A stretch of DNA of 64,000 nt from Serinus canaria (lineage: Eukaryota > Chordata > Aves > Passeriformes > Fringillidae): NCBI RefSeq assembly GCF_022539315.1, contig NC_066317.1, forward strand, positions 42,378,435 through 42,442,434, read 5' to 3'. Every line of letters begins with the position of its first letter. Position 1 is the first letter of the stretch. A program made the position numbers and the translations under genes. Below are positions 1 to 9,600 of the stretch, in pieces. The notes beneath the pieces are model-generated. The model saw only the letters and a list, made by a program, of their open reading frames with translations. It was not told where the DNA came from and searched no databases.

Positions 1-239
1 ATAAATGGGAGGGAGAATTTGCAGAGGGGAAAGCACCTCCCTGACTATGCCAATTTCTTTAGAAATTCCCCTCCTTGTAGTTGAAGCGATAAAAGGGAAG
101 CGTAATGCATGTACATTTTATTAGCGTTTTAGAAACAGGGAGTAAAACTGTCAGATCTTCGGGTTTTTTCTTTCATGTGTGTCTGGGCAGGTCTAACCCT
201 CAGGTAACGCCCTTTCTCCTTCTTCCCTCCTGCCTCTCC
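1..239. other. 5' flank of FGF20, proximal upstream sequence
   Basis: This moderately AT-rich sequence lies upstream of the CpG island. No gene is visible. It holds an NF-kB-like decamer (AGAAATTCCC, 61-70) and an AT-rich patch at 105-125. It ends in a pyrimidine-rich run (about 209-240) that leads into the GC-rich promoter. Any regulatory role is inferred. Confidence 0.4.
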
Positions 240-476
240 TTGCACCTGTCCACGTAATGCTCCGGCAGCTCCCGCCCGTCCCCCGCTACCCGCTCCGCTC
301 CCCTCCGCGCAGGAGCCGCGCCCGCGCCCCCGCCCCCGCCGCGCGTGTGCGCGCCCGGCAGCGCGCGGGGGGCGCGCCCGGAGCCCCCTCCCCGCCGTCA
401 CCTCAGATCAGAGGAAGGTGCGAGCGGAGGGGGAGCCGGTTTACAATTTCAAACGCGGCCTCCCCGCAGCGGCTTC

Positions 477-487
477 ATTAGCATATG
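477..487. promoter_or_regulatory. Octamer-like ATTAGCAT overlapping an E-box CATATG
   Basis: ATTAGCAT (477-484) differs by one base from the POU octamer ATTTGCAT. It overlaps the E-box CATATG (482-487). The pair sits 15-25 bp upstream of the TATA-like box in an otherwise GC-rich island, so it stands out. The same octamer variant recurs, on the opposite strand, in the distal cluster at 51164-51193. Binding is inferred. Confidence 0.35.
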
Positions 488-501
488 TCAGGGGACCGCC
501 G

Positions 502-511
502 TATATATATA
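502..511 (+). promoter_or_regulatory. FGF20: TATA-like box of FGF20
   Basis: TATATATATA lies in a GC-rich context about 205 bp upstream of the start codon. It is the only good TATA candidate in the island. With normal spacing, transcription would start near 530-541, giving a 5' UTR of about 175-185 nt. The start site itself cannot be seen in the sequence. Confidence 0.6.
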
Positions 512-644
512 CACACGCGCGAGGCTGATGAGCAGCACCCCACCGCCTGGCTCGCACCGCCTCGGATCAGCACGGCTCGGCTCCGGTCCGCTCCGCTCGG
601 CCCTGCCGGCTCCCCATGCTTGGGGCTCCGCCGCGCACCCCCAC

Positions 645-695
645 ATGCCCGCCGGGAGAGGCCGGCAGCCGCTCTCCGCCGCCGCCGCGCCCTAG
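645..695 (+). promoter_or_regulatory. Short uORF in the FGF20 5' UTR (16 codons)
   Basis: An ATG at 645 opens a 16-codon frame that ends in TAG at 693-695, 20 bp before the FGF20 ATG. The start context is weak (C at -3, C at +4). It is a candidate translational brake. Whether it is used depends on the true transcription start, which cannot be seen here. Confidence 0.4.
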
Positions 696-715
696 CCCGC
701 TCGCCCCGCGCCCGC

Positions 716-1010
716 ATGGCTCCGCTGGCCGAGGTGGGCGGCTTCCTGGGCGGCCTGGACGGCCTGGGGCAGCCGGTGGGTGCACACTTCTTGCTGCCGC
801 CCGCCGGGGAGCGCCCGGCGCTGCTCGGGGACCGCCGCGCCCCGGCCGAGCGGGGGGACCGGCGCGCCCCGGCCGCGGCAGCGGCGGCGGACCTGGCGCA
901 CTTGCAGGGCATCCTGCGGCGGCGGCAGCTGTACTGCCGCACCGGCTTCCACCTGCAGATCCTGCCCGACGGCAGCGTGCGGGGCACCCGCCAGGACCAC
1001 AGCCTCTTCG
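716..1010 (+). CDS. FGF20: FGF20 coding exon 1 (residues 1-98 plus first base of codon 99)
   Basis: It begins at the ATG at 716, the only in-frame ATG between the TATA-like box and the core domain, matching the conserved FGF20 N-terminus. It ends at CTCTTCG|GTAGGC. The first base of Gly99 is the last base of the exon. The donor departs from consensus at +4 to +6. GC content is very high, with an alanine run (residues 53-58) from GCG/GCA codons. Confidence 0.95.
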
Positions 1011-1033
1011 GTAGGCGGCTGCGGCTCGGCCCC

Positions 1034-1090
<57 letters not shown>

Positions 1091-4000
1091 CGCCTCTGTG
1101 TGTACCTGAGCGGGAGCAGTCGTGCTCATGGGAGGGAGATGTGATGCTGGTGATGCCGAGGCAGGTGGATGAGTCCTCAGAACAGAAAGGCTTCACCCTC
1201 CGGCATTTGGCCATGGGGTCTGTGCCAGGGCAGGGTAGTGAGGGAGGGCTGTGCATCCCAGGTGAGGCAGGAGGCAGGCATTGCTCAGCCTGTGCTGAGG
1301 CTCTATAAGCACAGGCATACGCCGGTAGGTTTAGTGGAAATGGTCGGGAGTCAGACTGATCCTTTTTGTATTCTCTATTGGTATCGGAGCTTCTTGGGCC
1401 TCTGTAAAACAGTATTGGTCCCAGACTTGGCCATGCTGATCCTTAGGCTGCACTAGACTGCTTTGCTTCACAGGAAGACCTAAACCTGAAGCAGAACAGC
1501 CTAAAATGCCTCTTTGATTAAGTGCTTAAAATGCTTCCTAGCCAGCTTTCGCTTCCAGTAAGGCAGGAAAGGAGGTGAAGACAACCTGTGATATGAGAGT
1601 AAATCCTAAATAGTAGTTGTAGAGGCTGGGCATCTGAACAAACCTGCTGTTGTCAACTACATGTGAGTTTTGGTGTGTATTGGTTTAGCAATCATAAAAA
1701 GGTGATTAAAGAGCTTCCTATCATCCTCCCCATAGTCAAAACAAAGTGCTGGAATGGCTCTTAATTGCTTTTATAACACAGGGATGTTTTAGAAGAGCAG
1801 TAGTGAAACAGACAGTTCTTCTCAGAAGGAAGATTTCCTACAGCGTGTAAACATGAAATAAATGTTTGCTTTAAAGGGAAAATCAAGTTAGCTATAGATC
1901 TAACATTTACTGGGCTTTTTAAAATTGTACTACCTTTATTCTACCACTACTCTTGGCAGGTTTGTCTGATGTGGTTTCTTTGTGGGTTGTATCACCTGCT
2001 TATTATGCTTTTGGAAAAGAGTGGCTTTGAAAATGATATCAGAAAGACAAAATGCCTCCAAACCTTTATGGGACTCTGTGCTTTATGAACTGGAAAACGA
2101 GGATGATTTATGTGTGATACAGTTTTTAATGCTTACTCTTTGTAAAGGATTTATTTTCTTTGCCCTTTATTAATACAACTAAGAAACCTGCAGAAGCTCA
2201 ATTAAAATTGAAAACATTTTAAATTATTGGTTAATCCAGATAGTCCATCAGTCTGAGACTGAAAATTGTCCTGAAATCATAAACAGTAAACAGTCAAAAA
2301 GTCATAATCAGCTGCACTATTTAAAACTACTTACCTTAGATTCAGGGGTTTTTAAAATGTTTTGTGGTTTTGCTGCTAAACAGCAATATCTTAGATATGA
2401 TTCTGGCACTTCTTTTTGAGGCTTTGTTTATGTTGTTAACAACTTCCAAAAAGCCAGTTCACACATTCCTTTTCTTTCATGTTTTGGATGTGCTGTAATC
2501 TGTGCATATCAATTGGTTAAGTATGTTGGTTTAACTTTGCCAAATTCAGGCTTCAAATAGTACCTCATGTCTCAAATACTTTATTAATATACATTACATT
2601 TTTGGGCAAATGTAATATGAATAATGTTATAATCCAAACAGTAGCAAAAAAAGCAGCATATTTTATGTACTTTAAAAGCCTGCACTAAAGACAGCAAGTT
2701 GTGTCAAGAGGTGTGGGCCCATATGCTAGATAAGATGTCTGGCAAATACTTTTCTTTTTCTGTGGGTAGATTCTGTTATATAAAATTCCCATCTGTACTT
2801 TGATTTCCATTCAAATGACCTAATAATGGATGTGTTTTTTTAAGATAACTCTGTAGAAGTAGTAAAGTATATTTTCAGGTAATTCAAACCAATCTTCCAA
2901 TATTTGAGTAGTCAGTTTAGCAAATAGTGTACAATCATTAAAGACTCCAACAGCATGGAAGTAATGGCTTTAGTCTCAGTGCTGAATAAAATCCTTTCAT
3001 ATTCAATGTTTTGAAAAAGTTTCTTAAATGGTAAAGGATTCATGTTGCTAGATGAGGCTTCTCAGACTGCTTTCCTGTGAACATTCTGTACATTTTCACC
3101 TAGTATTTGAAATTTCAGAGACACTAGGCCACATTTACTACCTTATGTGCATTTTCTACTTGTTTTCAACTGAGTTTTTGGATGCTATCTGTTTTATGGT
3201 TACAAAATTAATTAAAGCAGTTTTATTTTTTTTCCAGGTATCCTTGAATTCATCAGTGTGGCAGTGGGACTGGTCAGTATTAGAGGCGTGGACAGTGGCC
3301 TTTACCTTGGAATGAATGAGAAGGGAGAACTCTATGGCTCTGTAAGTACCACTTTCATATCAGCTCATACATCTTATATTCTTATATTGTATTCATACAT
3401 AAAATATTCTGCTTCTCCACTTCCTTTGGTTGTGGTCATTCCAGTTTAAAATGTGAGAAGTGATGCACACCACAAATAAATATGTAAATACTCCCTGCTC
3501 TGCTGTATTGCGTTTGAGTCCCTCTACCAAATCTCATTTGTAGAACAGCAGCTAGCCCAAGACAGAACTCTACATAATACAATTCATTCCAAGATGAATT
3601 TAAAGTAAATCATAAATAAGTAATGCTTTCTTTCAGTAAATGTTTACTAATTAATTTTTTAAAATCTAAAATTGTAGTTGTACATGTCCAAGTTTCCAAA
3701 TTCACTGTCAGATCTGCATACTGTTCTTGGGTTTGGTTTGTTGACATTTAAATGAACAGTAAGGCTACACAAAGCCTAAAGCATTTTGTTTATTTTTATA
3801 ATATCTTTTTTCATGTCTTCAAATATCTAGTGGCAGCTTAACTTATTTTTCTTTTTTCTTTCTTTCTGTAGGAGAAACTAACTTCTGAGTGCATCTTCAG
3901 GGAACAATTTGAGGAAAATTGGTACAACACTTACTCATCCAATGTCTACAAACATGGGGATTCAGGGCGGAGGTATTTTGTAGCACTTAATAAAGATGGT

Positions 4001-4117
4001 ACTCCCAGAGATGGGGCAAGGTCCAAAAGACATCAGAAATTCACACATTTCTTGCCCCGGCCTGTGGATCCTGAAAGAGTTCCAGAACTGTACAAAGATG
4101 TGTTAGGATACAGCTGA
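716..4117 (+). CDS. FGF20: Fibroblast growth factor 20, three exons, complete (214 aa)
   Basis: This encodes a secreted FGF9-subfamily ligand (FGF9/16/20) that binds FGF receptors with heparan sulphate. The coding sequence is the join 716-1010, 3238-3341, 3872-4117; the exons fit phase 1 then phase 0 and close with TGA. The protein has a hydrophobic, Gly/Leu-rich N-terminus without a classic cleavable signal, as the subfamily uses an uncleaved internal signal. An Ala/Arg-rich linker follows at about residues 36-58, then the beta-trefoil core from about residue 62. Family hallmarks are [19 protein letters not shown], the HBGF/FGF signature spanning the exon 2/3 junction (G128 to Y157, with C140), Cys74 and Cys140, and the basic heparin-binding stretch [16 protein letters not shown]. 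Human FGF20 is 211 aa; the three extra residues fall in the linker. FGF16 and FGF9 are the nearest alternatives, but the N-terminus [14 protein letters not shown] is diagnostic of FGF20. In chicken, FGF20 is needed for feather placodes (scaleless). Confidence 0.97.
1011..3237 (+). other. FGF20: FGF20 intron 1
   Basis: This is a 2,227-bp GT-AG intron. It starts with a (GT)n microsatellite inside the CpG island tail and becomes AT-rich after about 1.5 kb. The acceptor (TTTTTTTTCCAG, ending at 3237) has a strong polypyrimidine tract. TCF/LEF-type words occur at 1512-1518 and 2798-2804 (CTTTGAT) and 2025-2031 (CTTTGAA). No exon or transposon is recognised inside it. Confidence 0.9.
1036..1088 (+). 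repeat. (GT)n microsatellite, about 26 units
   Basis: This is an uninterrupted 53-bp run of alternating G and T, starting 26 bp after the exon 1 donor. In the transcript it reads as UG repeats. Two shorter GT-rich words follow before 1105. It is likely to vary in length between individuals. Confidence 0.97.
3238..3341 (+). CDS. FGF20: FGF20 coding exon 2 (completes codon 99, residues 100-133)
   Basis: This 104-bp exon runs from acceptor TTTCCAG to donor TCT|GTAAGT, a near-perfect consensus. It encodes the beta-trefoil part [20 protein letters not shown] and continues through [14 protein letters not shown]. The size is typical of the middle coding exon of FGF genes. Asn-Glu-Lys at 125-127 is the only local change from the human NDK that I recall. 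Confidence 0.96.
3342..3871 (+). other. FGF20: FGF20 intron 2
   Basis: This 530-bp, AT-rich GT-AG intron has a strong donor (GTAAGT). A long pyrimidine tract (about 3846-3868) precedes the TAG acceptor. Nothing else is recognised within it. Confidence 0.93.
3872..4117 (+). CDS. FGF20: FGF20 coding exon 3 (residues 134-214) and stop
   Basis: It encodes the rest of the FGF core: [19 protein letters not shown], the heparin-binding loop with its K/R cluster (about residues 174-189), [20 protein letters not shown], and the C-terminus VLGYS, then TGA at 4115-4117. The sequence is intact, with no frameshift. The C-terminal tail after YKD differs from the human one and is the least conserved part. 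Confidence 0.96.
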   Translation, partial: EKLTSECIFREQFEENWYNTYSSNVYKHGDSGRRYFVALNKDGTPRDGARSKRHQKFTHFLPRPVDPERVPELYKDVLGYS

Positions 4118-4625
4118 GGAAAGAGGCAGCTTTGGCAAATATGCAAACTGGAGCTGTTGCCCATGCTTTCATGGCAATGCCAGCATGAGGAACCTGCAGC
4201 GGTCTAGGATGCTGGATGGGAAGAACCCACTTGGAGAAAGACAGGCCTCTGTTTTCTAACCACTGGATTTAGGAGACAAAGCCTCGAAGATGAATGTGGA
4301 CCAGCCTCCTCAAGACTTGCTGAATTGTTTGGTAGCCAGTCACCAGGGGGAAGAGGGACTTCTGAAAACATAACCAACTCCTGGCAATTCTGTCTGGATT
4401 ACCTATGGCCTGTAGGTTAGCAAGGAACCATCTACATCATGTGGATGAGACAGTGCTGGAAGAAATAGAAAGAAATGGACTATAAAACAGTGATAAATCC
4501 TGTGAACTCTGTGTGAAGTTTTACAGGCTCCACTTTAGTGATGGACGTTAGATGTCAATACATAGTAGTCAAAACTGGAACTTTTCTTCAGGATGGACCT
4601 ATTTATACATCTCCAGATAGCAAAT

Positions 4626-4649
4626 ATTTATTTTATATATTTATTTATT
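4626..4649 (+). promoter_or_regulatory. FGF20: AU-rich element in the FGF20 3' UTR
   Basis: There are three ATTTA pentamers, two of them overlapping, and the nonamer TTATTTATT (641-649 of the 4 kb block, i.e. 4641-4649) about 525 nt after the stop. This is the class of element bound by mRNA-decay and stability proteins. It would give the transcript a short half-life, as suits a signalling ligand. Confidence 0.55.
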
Positions 4650-4875
4650 GAAGAGTTTATTTTTTACTGGGATATGAAGAAAATACAAGTTCCTAACCCC
4701 AATGAGAAATCATTTACAGTGCCAATATTTACTCAGAGTAGTGTCATGATACAGAAATGACATTATGTTGCAATGCATCCATTCGTGTTTCATTGTTTAT
4801 CAGTTACAGATAAGTTTATATTTTATGTGCATACCATTACCTTGTAACTGTCCTTATTTGGAAAAGAATGTTAAA

Positions 4876-4902
<27 letters not shown>
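4876..4902. repeat. Poly(T) tract, 27 bp
   Basis: This pure T run lies within the putative 3' UTR, just upstream of the ATTAAA signals. There is no flanking evidence of a retroposed cDNA in reverse orientation. Confidence 0.9.
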
Positions 4903-4906
<4 letters not shown>

Positions 4907-4958
4907 ATGAGAGTGCCTTACAGATTGTATTAAATTCAAATGCACATTTAAAAAGGGA

Positions 4959-4964
4959 ATTAAA
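4959..4964 (+). terminator. FGF20: Candidate proximal poly(A) signal ATTAAA
   Basis: ATTAAA at 4959, with another at 4929, is followed within about 15-40 nt by a T/G-rich stretch (4976-5000). That is a suitable downstream element. Confidence 0.4.
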
Positions 4965-6587
4965 AGTTGCTTCACTTTCTTTGGTTTACTGTTATTTTTG
5001 AACTGCGACTCTCCTAGCACACAATGTACAACATTTCATACCTGCAACAATTGTGAAGTGTGTATTGTAGTTACCTTAAAGAAAAACTAATATTTAACTC
5101 TTGAAATCTTGGTTCAAATCACAGCATGCTTGATGGGTTTTGGCCAAAGGATTCCTAATATCTTTACTAACACACAAGTAGCTATTCTCTGTAAAATTGT
5201 CATGTAGCATTCTCATGATGTTTTGTTTCTGTCAATATGGTTAAGGGGAAAAAAGTTCAGAGTGCAAAGTTTCAGATACTGCTGTATGAAAATCTTCTGA
5301 GTGAGAGTTGTTTCCCTACTGAGTACAGAGAAGCTAAGAAGGCAACTTTCTTACCTTAATTCTTCATCTAGGCAATATTTTCAGCCTCAGATGTTCTGTG
5401 AAAGCTGTCAGAACAAAGATAAGCTGTGTCTCCGTGCTAGTTACAGTTATAAAACAGGCAGATCATACTAATTTAATTTAGAACTGTCAGTTATGAAGCA
5501 CAAACTCATCTGAATATTAACTGATGGGGAAGTCTGCTCTGCAAGAATACAAAGGGTAATGACAGATTTATGATTTAGACCTAAACCTGCGGAAGCTTGC
5601 TGTCACATGATTGCCACCTGCATGGACAAGGCTGGCCCAGGAAAACTGGGGAAGGCAGGGCACCAGAGGTGGTCTCGTGTTTCAGATGCCAATGCTCCCA
5701 GTGGGCTCCTGCTCAAGATAGCTCATTTGCATTCAGTTCTAGGCAACTGTATATGGTTCAAGTACTGCACATGCATAATTTATATAAAATCAGGTATCAA
5801 TGGAAAGCATTTTTCAGTATGTAGCATGCTTGCTAGAACCTTCACTGTGCCAGAGCTGCTTCTGCTCTATAGTGAGAAGTAGATGAGCATAGGTTACTGA
5901 TGCATTGTTGACAAAATCATTTTACTTTCATTTCTTCAGAGAAATGAAATGCAGATACATGAAAGCATGTTTCAGCACTTTGTGCCTAGCAATGTGTAAC
6001 TTACTGAGATAAAAGGTTTCTTTTAAATTTCCTGAAAAGGGGAAGTGGAAGATCTACAGTACACTGAAGACATTGTAGTAAAATAACACTGTAATGCACT
6101 CCAGTTTACCATAAAATAATGATTTTATGGGTGACATTGAGTCCCATTAGTAATAGATCAATAGCTGAAGCCAAAAATAAATGCTTTAAATAGAAAAAAA
6201 ATCTTCCTCTGCGTTTTAAAAAGTAGTTTATTCCATATAAATTGCATCAAAAAGAAGTAGCTGCTGCTTAGGGTAGAATTCCCATGCATTTCTGGCAAAC
6301 ACACTCAGTGTTTAAACCATAGCAGGAAGAATTCTCTCTCTGGATTACTGGTTTGCTGTTCATCTTCAAAAGTACATTGAAGATGTCAAGGGCTGTAATC
6401 AACCTTGTTATTATCATTGTGCATCTTTTTTTCACAGATATGATGACAGCCTGTATCAGTAACTGAGGATACCTCTAAATGGTAAAAAATTATCTGAAAC
6501 TTCTGGATCCAAACACATATCCAATGTCTAAGTGAAGAAGAACCAGAGTGATACGTGCTTGGCCCATTTCCATTTTAGATATATGCA

Positions 6588-6593
6588 AATAAA
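6588..6593 (+). terminator. FGF20: Candidate distal poly(A) signal AATAAA
   Basis: This canonical hexamer has a GT-rich stretch about 20-50 nt downstream, the best-formed site in the region. Use would imply a 3' UTR of about 2.5 kb. A further AATAAA is at 6176-6181 without a clear GT-rich element. Confidence 0.4.
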
Positions 6594-6615
6594 CCTTGAA
6601 CAAAATATAATGGAG

Positions 6616-9600
6616 CAGGTACAGTGGTGGTGAATGACTGTCCAAAACCTCCAGAGCACTGAAAAGTTGTCACAGCCTCTTTTTTAGTTCTGATGTATTG
6701 CCATTGAAGAAATACATTGAGGTTCCTTATTTTCAGATGCAGTTAATGTTTTTCTGGTTTGAGAATGGTGGATACAAAAGTTGCACCTCAAAAGAGCAAT
6801 TTTTATATGTTATTAAACTAATAGATTTAATTGTCAGAGGTTGGGGGGTTTTTTGTGTGTGATTTTCACTCCCACTTCAAGAAGCCCAACAGTACAGAGG
6901 GAGGGGTTTGTTCTGTTTCACCAGTAGAATAAATGATCTAATTTAGCTCTCATTATGTTTTAATAACTATATAAAGATGTGCACTGCTCTGATAATATGA
7001 AGGGAGTAATCTGCAGGAGATGACAATGTTCAAGGTTCAGAGGAAACCACTGAAGGCAGAGAAAATGCCACATCTTGAAATAGATTCCAGTGTAATTGAC
7101 TGCCCTATTTTTGCTTTTCCTCATTTATTTTTTTCCCAGGGAAGAAGAATCATTCAAGGCAATTAATTCAGTTTGTGCAGCAGTTGCAGCTCCACTTTCT
7201 GCTTCCCATGGATTCTCCTAAAAGTGTAAAATTTGGTCCTTTGATCTCAGAGCTGGCTTGAAATGGAGTGCTCCATGCCATTCTGTATTTCTTCATATAT
7301 TTTGGTTTTTTGCAGTTCTGTTTTCCAAGTTGTGTCAGAAATAACACACTGGCCATACAAAAGATTTTCTGAAAGCCAGGAGGAACCTTGACTTCTTCAC
7401 TTCATATTTGAAGTGAAATTTCTACTTCTATTAATCTTTGTGCACTTAATCAGAATGCAGAAAATAGAATTCCTAACAGTCTTCTGTGGAAGTTTTACAG
7501 CCAGAATAGTTACCAGATACAGGAGAAGGCAAATTCCTCTGGAAATGGGTATTTTTTTAATAGACAAGCTGATATAATCAGAAAAAAGGGACAGCTAGTC
7601 TATAAGGTACACAGTCCTTTCATTGGTCTGAGCCATTTGTGTTTGCATGGAGCAGTTTGATCCTGTCCATATCTTCAAGTTGCTATCATAAGCTTATTGA
7701 TGTTATCTTTCATACTCAGGTGTGACAGCCAGCTCCACTATCTGAAAATTGAAATCCCTGGTATGGCCATGCACTCTGGTAGCACTTCAGGCTTGGGCAG
7801 AATTTACTTTCTGACATGTGAGAGTCATTTAACAAGTACACTTTCATCATAGCTTTCATTTCCAGCTACCTTCATTTCTTGATGCTTTGTTTACTCTTTT
7901 TTTTTCATAGGCATCTAATCTAGCTTCAGTAACCTTGTGAAGTTTACCTAAACATAGGTCTTTAGCAGCAGCTATAAGAGCAGTGGGTGTAATTTAGTTG
8001 TTTTCTGCTGCTTATGTAATCTTAATAGTGCCACTGTGCTATGACTCTAGTTACACCATTGCAAATTATGTTTACCATGCCACTTTTTCTATGCAGCAAA
8101 GAACTAAACAGAAGTAAGGCAGTTTTATACACCATAAATTCATCTTTACTACTGCCTTAATGTACTGGACTAAGCCTGTGTCAGATACTGAGAATATGAT
8201 GGTAGGGTGCTTAAGTTTTGCTCCTATTGTTTCATACTGCATGGAGATGCTATTGGTAAGGATAACTTTTGGAGATCTTTACTGCATTTTCTCCGTTCAC
8301 TTTAAATGTGAGAAAAACTATTGACTTCACCACTGTTCCAATCTCTGCAATTATGTAGTGATTTTTTTAATAGTAGATCAATTTGAAGACTCAAACATTA
8401 TATGAAAATAACAACAGCTGCATGGGATAAGACACTACCACCTTGGGAGAGAGTACTTCACTGGAAGGAGAGTACAGACATACATTTCTAGGGGTTCTCT
8501 ATCAGTTCTGCTCTAGGCTATTTCCTTTTATGAGGAAGAAAAGAGAAACAAACATTTCACAATGCTGAAAAATATGGTGGTGGAATTCTTCACTTTCTGG
8601 ATGACTGCATAAATGTACACTTTATCAGACATTTCTCTTGAAACAATTTCCTTTGCAGTTGTGTGTGCAGCAGCTGTGGTGGAATTGTTGCTTTTACTGT
8701 ACCTAGTGTCAGTGCTTGTCTCAGTACATGTCAATAAATATATTGCTAGAGAGGGAAAGAGAACATTCTGAAGTTGTTACTTGTCATTAAATGGTAATCT
8801 GGGAAATTTGGTTTATGGCATTAGTTTTATCTCAGTTTTTGATACAAAGCCTTGCATAAATTTTGTCAATTCATCATGATTTCTTAACATTCAGAGATTC
8901 AAGGGCAGAAAACCAGAAAATTGTAAAAGTTCTTCAGGTGGGGTATACTTAACCATGATATCTTTATCAATAAGTTGTGCACAAATAGGAAGAAAAAAAA
9001 TATCCAAACAGGGAAGAGGTCAAACAGTTACTTCTATTGCCGGTTGGAGAGAGATTAAGTTTCAAACAGAAATTGGTTGGCAGCTTGCCAAAATAGCTGT
9101 TTAATCTGCAACATGATCAGTCACTAGAATCATTCTGGAAGTGCAGGAAAAAGAGAAAACACTGAATTAAAACACTGGTCACAGTAGCTCTCTGTATTTT
9201 GAATGTATCCAAAAATGCTGTTCTCTTTTTATAGCAAGTCTCCTGTAAAGGCAGTTTATGGGGAAAGGAGTAAAAGTGTTAGAAAGGCAGTCTTTTGACA
9301 GTGAGCTTAGTAAAACTCTTCCTGTGGTAAGGTCCTGGTTTATATATTTTGTCTGATTACAGCAAAATTGAATCATGTTTTATTTAACTTAAAATATCAC
9401 AAACCATGTGTTACTTTCATGGGTATCTTCAAGTCAGGAATGGTATCTGATTTACAAATAGAACCCATTTAAATCACATTAGTCATTTTTGACTCCCAAA
9501 TGTAAACTTTTTAATATCTATATCTATAGTCTATATAGATATATAATATATCTCATATAATATATCTCTAGCATATATATGTGAACTTTTCAAATTACTT

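Larger units (their letters stand above)
616..1010 (+). promoter_or_regulatory. Upstream ATG (616) overlapping the FGF20 start out of frame
   Basis: The ATG at 616 lies in the predicted 5' UTR in a different frame from FGF20 (716). It stays open through the rest of exon 1. Its context is poor, with C at both -3 and +4, whereas the FGF20 ATG has G at +4, so leaky scanning is likely. It could lower FGF20 translation. It is not proposed as a functional protein. Confidence 0.4.
240..1035. promoter_or_regulatory. FGF20: CpG island over the FGF20 promoter, 5' UTR and exon 1
   Basis: The sequence changes sharply from AT-rich flank to GC-rich DNA dense in CpG (many GCGC, CCGC and GGCG words). It stays that way through coding exon 1 and stops at the (GT)n tract in intron 1. 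This is the usual look of a CpG-island promoter of a developmental gene. The boundaries were set by eye. Confidence 0.85.
4118..6615 (+). other. FGF20: FGF20 3' UTR, end uncertain
   Basis: The sequence after the stop holds no gene. The 3' UTR could end near 4985 (ATTAAA at 4929 and 4959, followed by a T/G-rich stretch) or use canonical AATAAA signals at 6176-6181 or 6588-6593. The last is followed by a GT-rich segment (about 6613-6640), which makes it the best-formed distal site. Alternative polyadenylation is plausible. RNA data would be needed to choose. Confidence 0.55.

Noticed and set aside
485..715. In-frame N-terminal extension of FGF20 from an ATG at 485
   Set aside because: That ATG lies upstream of the TATA-like box and the predicted start site. 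The conserved FGF20 N-terminus begins exactly at 716.
478..1256. Long antisense open frames across the CpG island, one with a His-Thr repeat
   Set aside because: They come from high GC content and the (GT)n tract read in reverse. They show no domain and overlap the real exon.
3052..3449. Open frames over exon 2 that read through the splice sites
   Set aside because: Only the part between the AG and GT signals matches FGF20. The rest is intron.
7396..7417. 9-bp inverted repeats such as this one and those at 6109-6130, 15129-15153, 23457-23478 and 35848-35870
   Set aside because: Several 9-bp short-loop repeats are expected by chance in 64 kb of AT-biased sequence.
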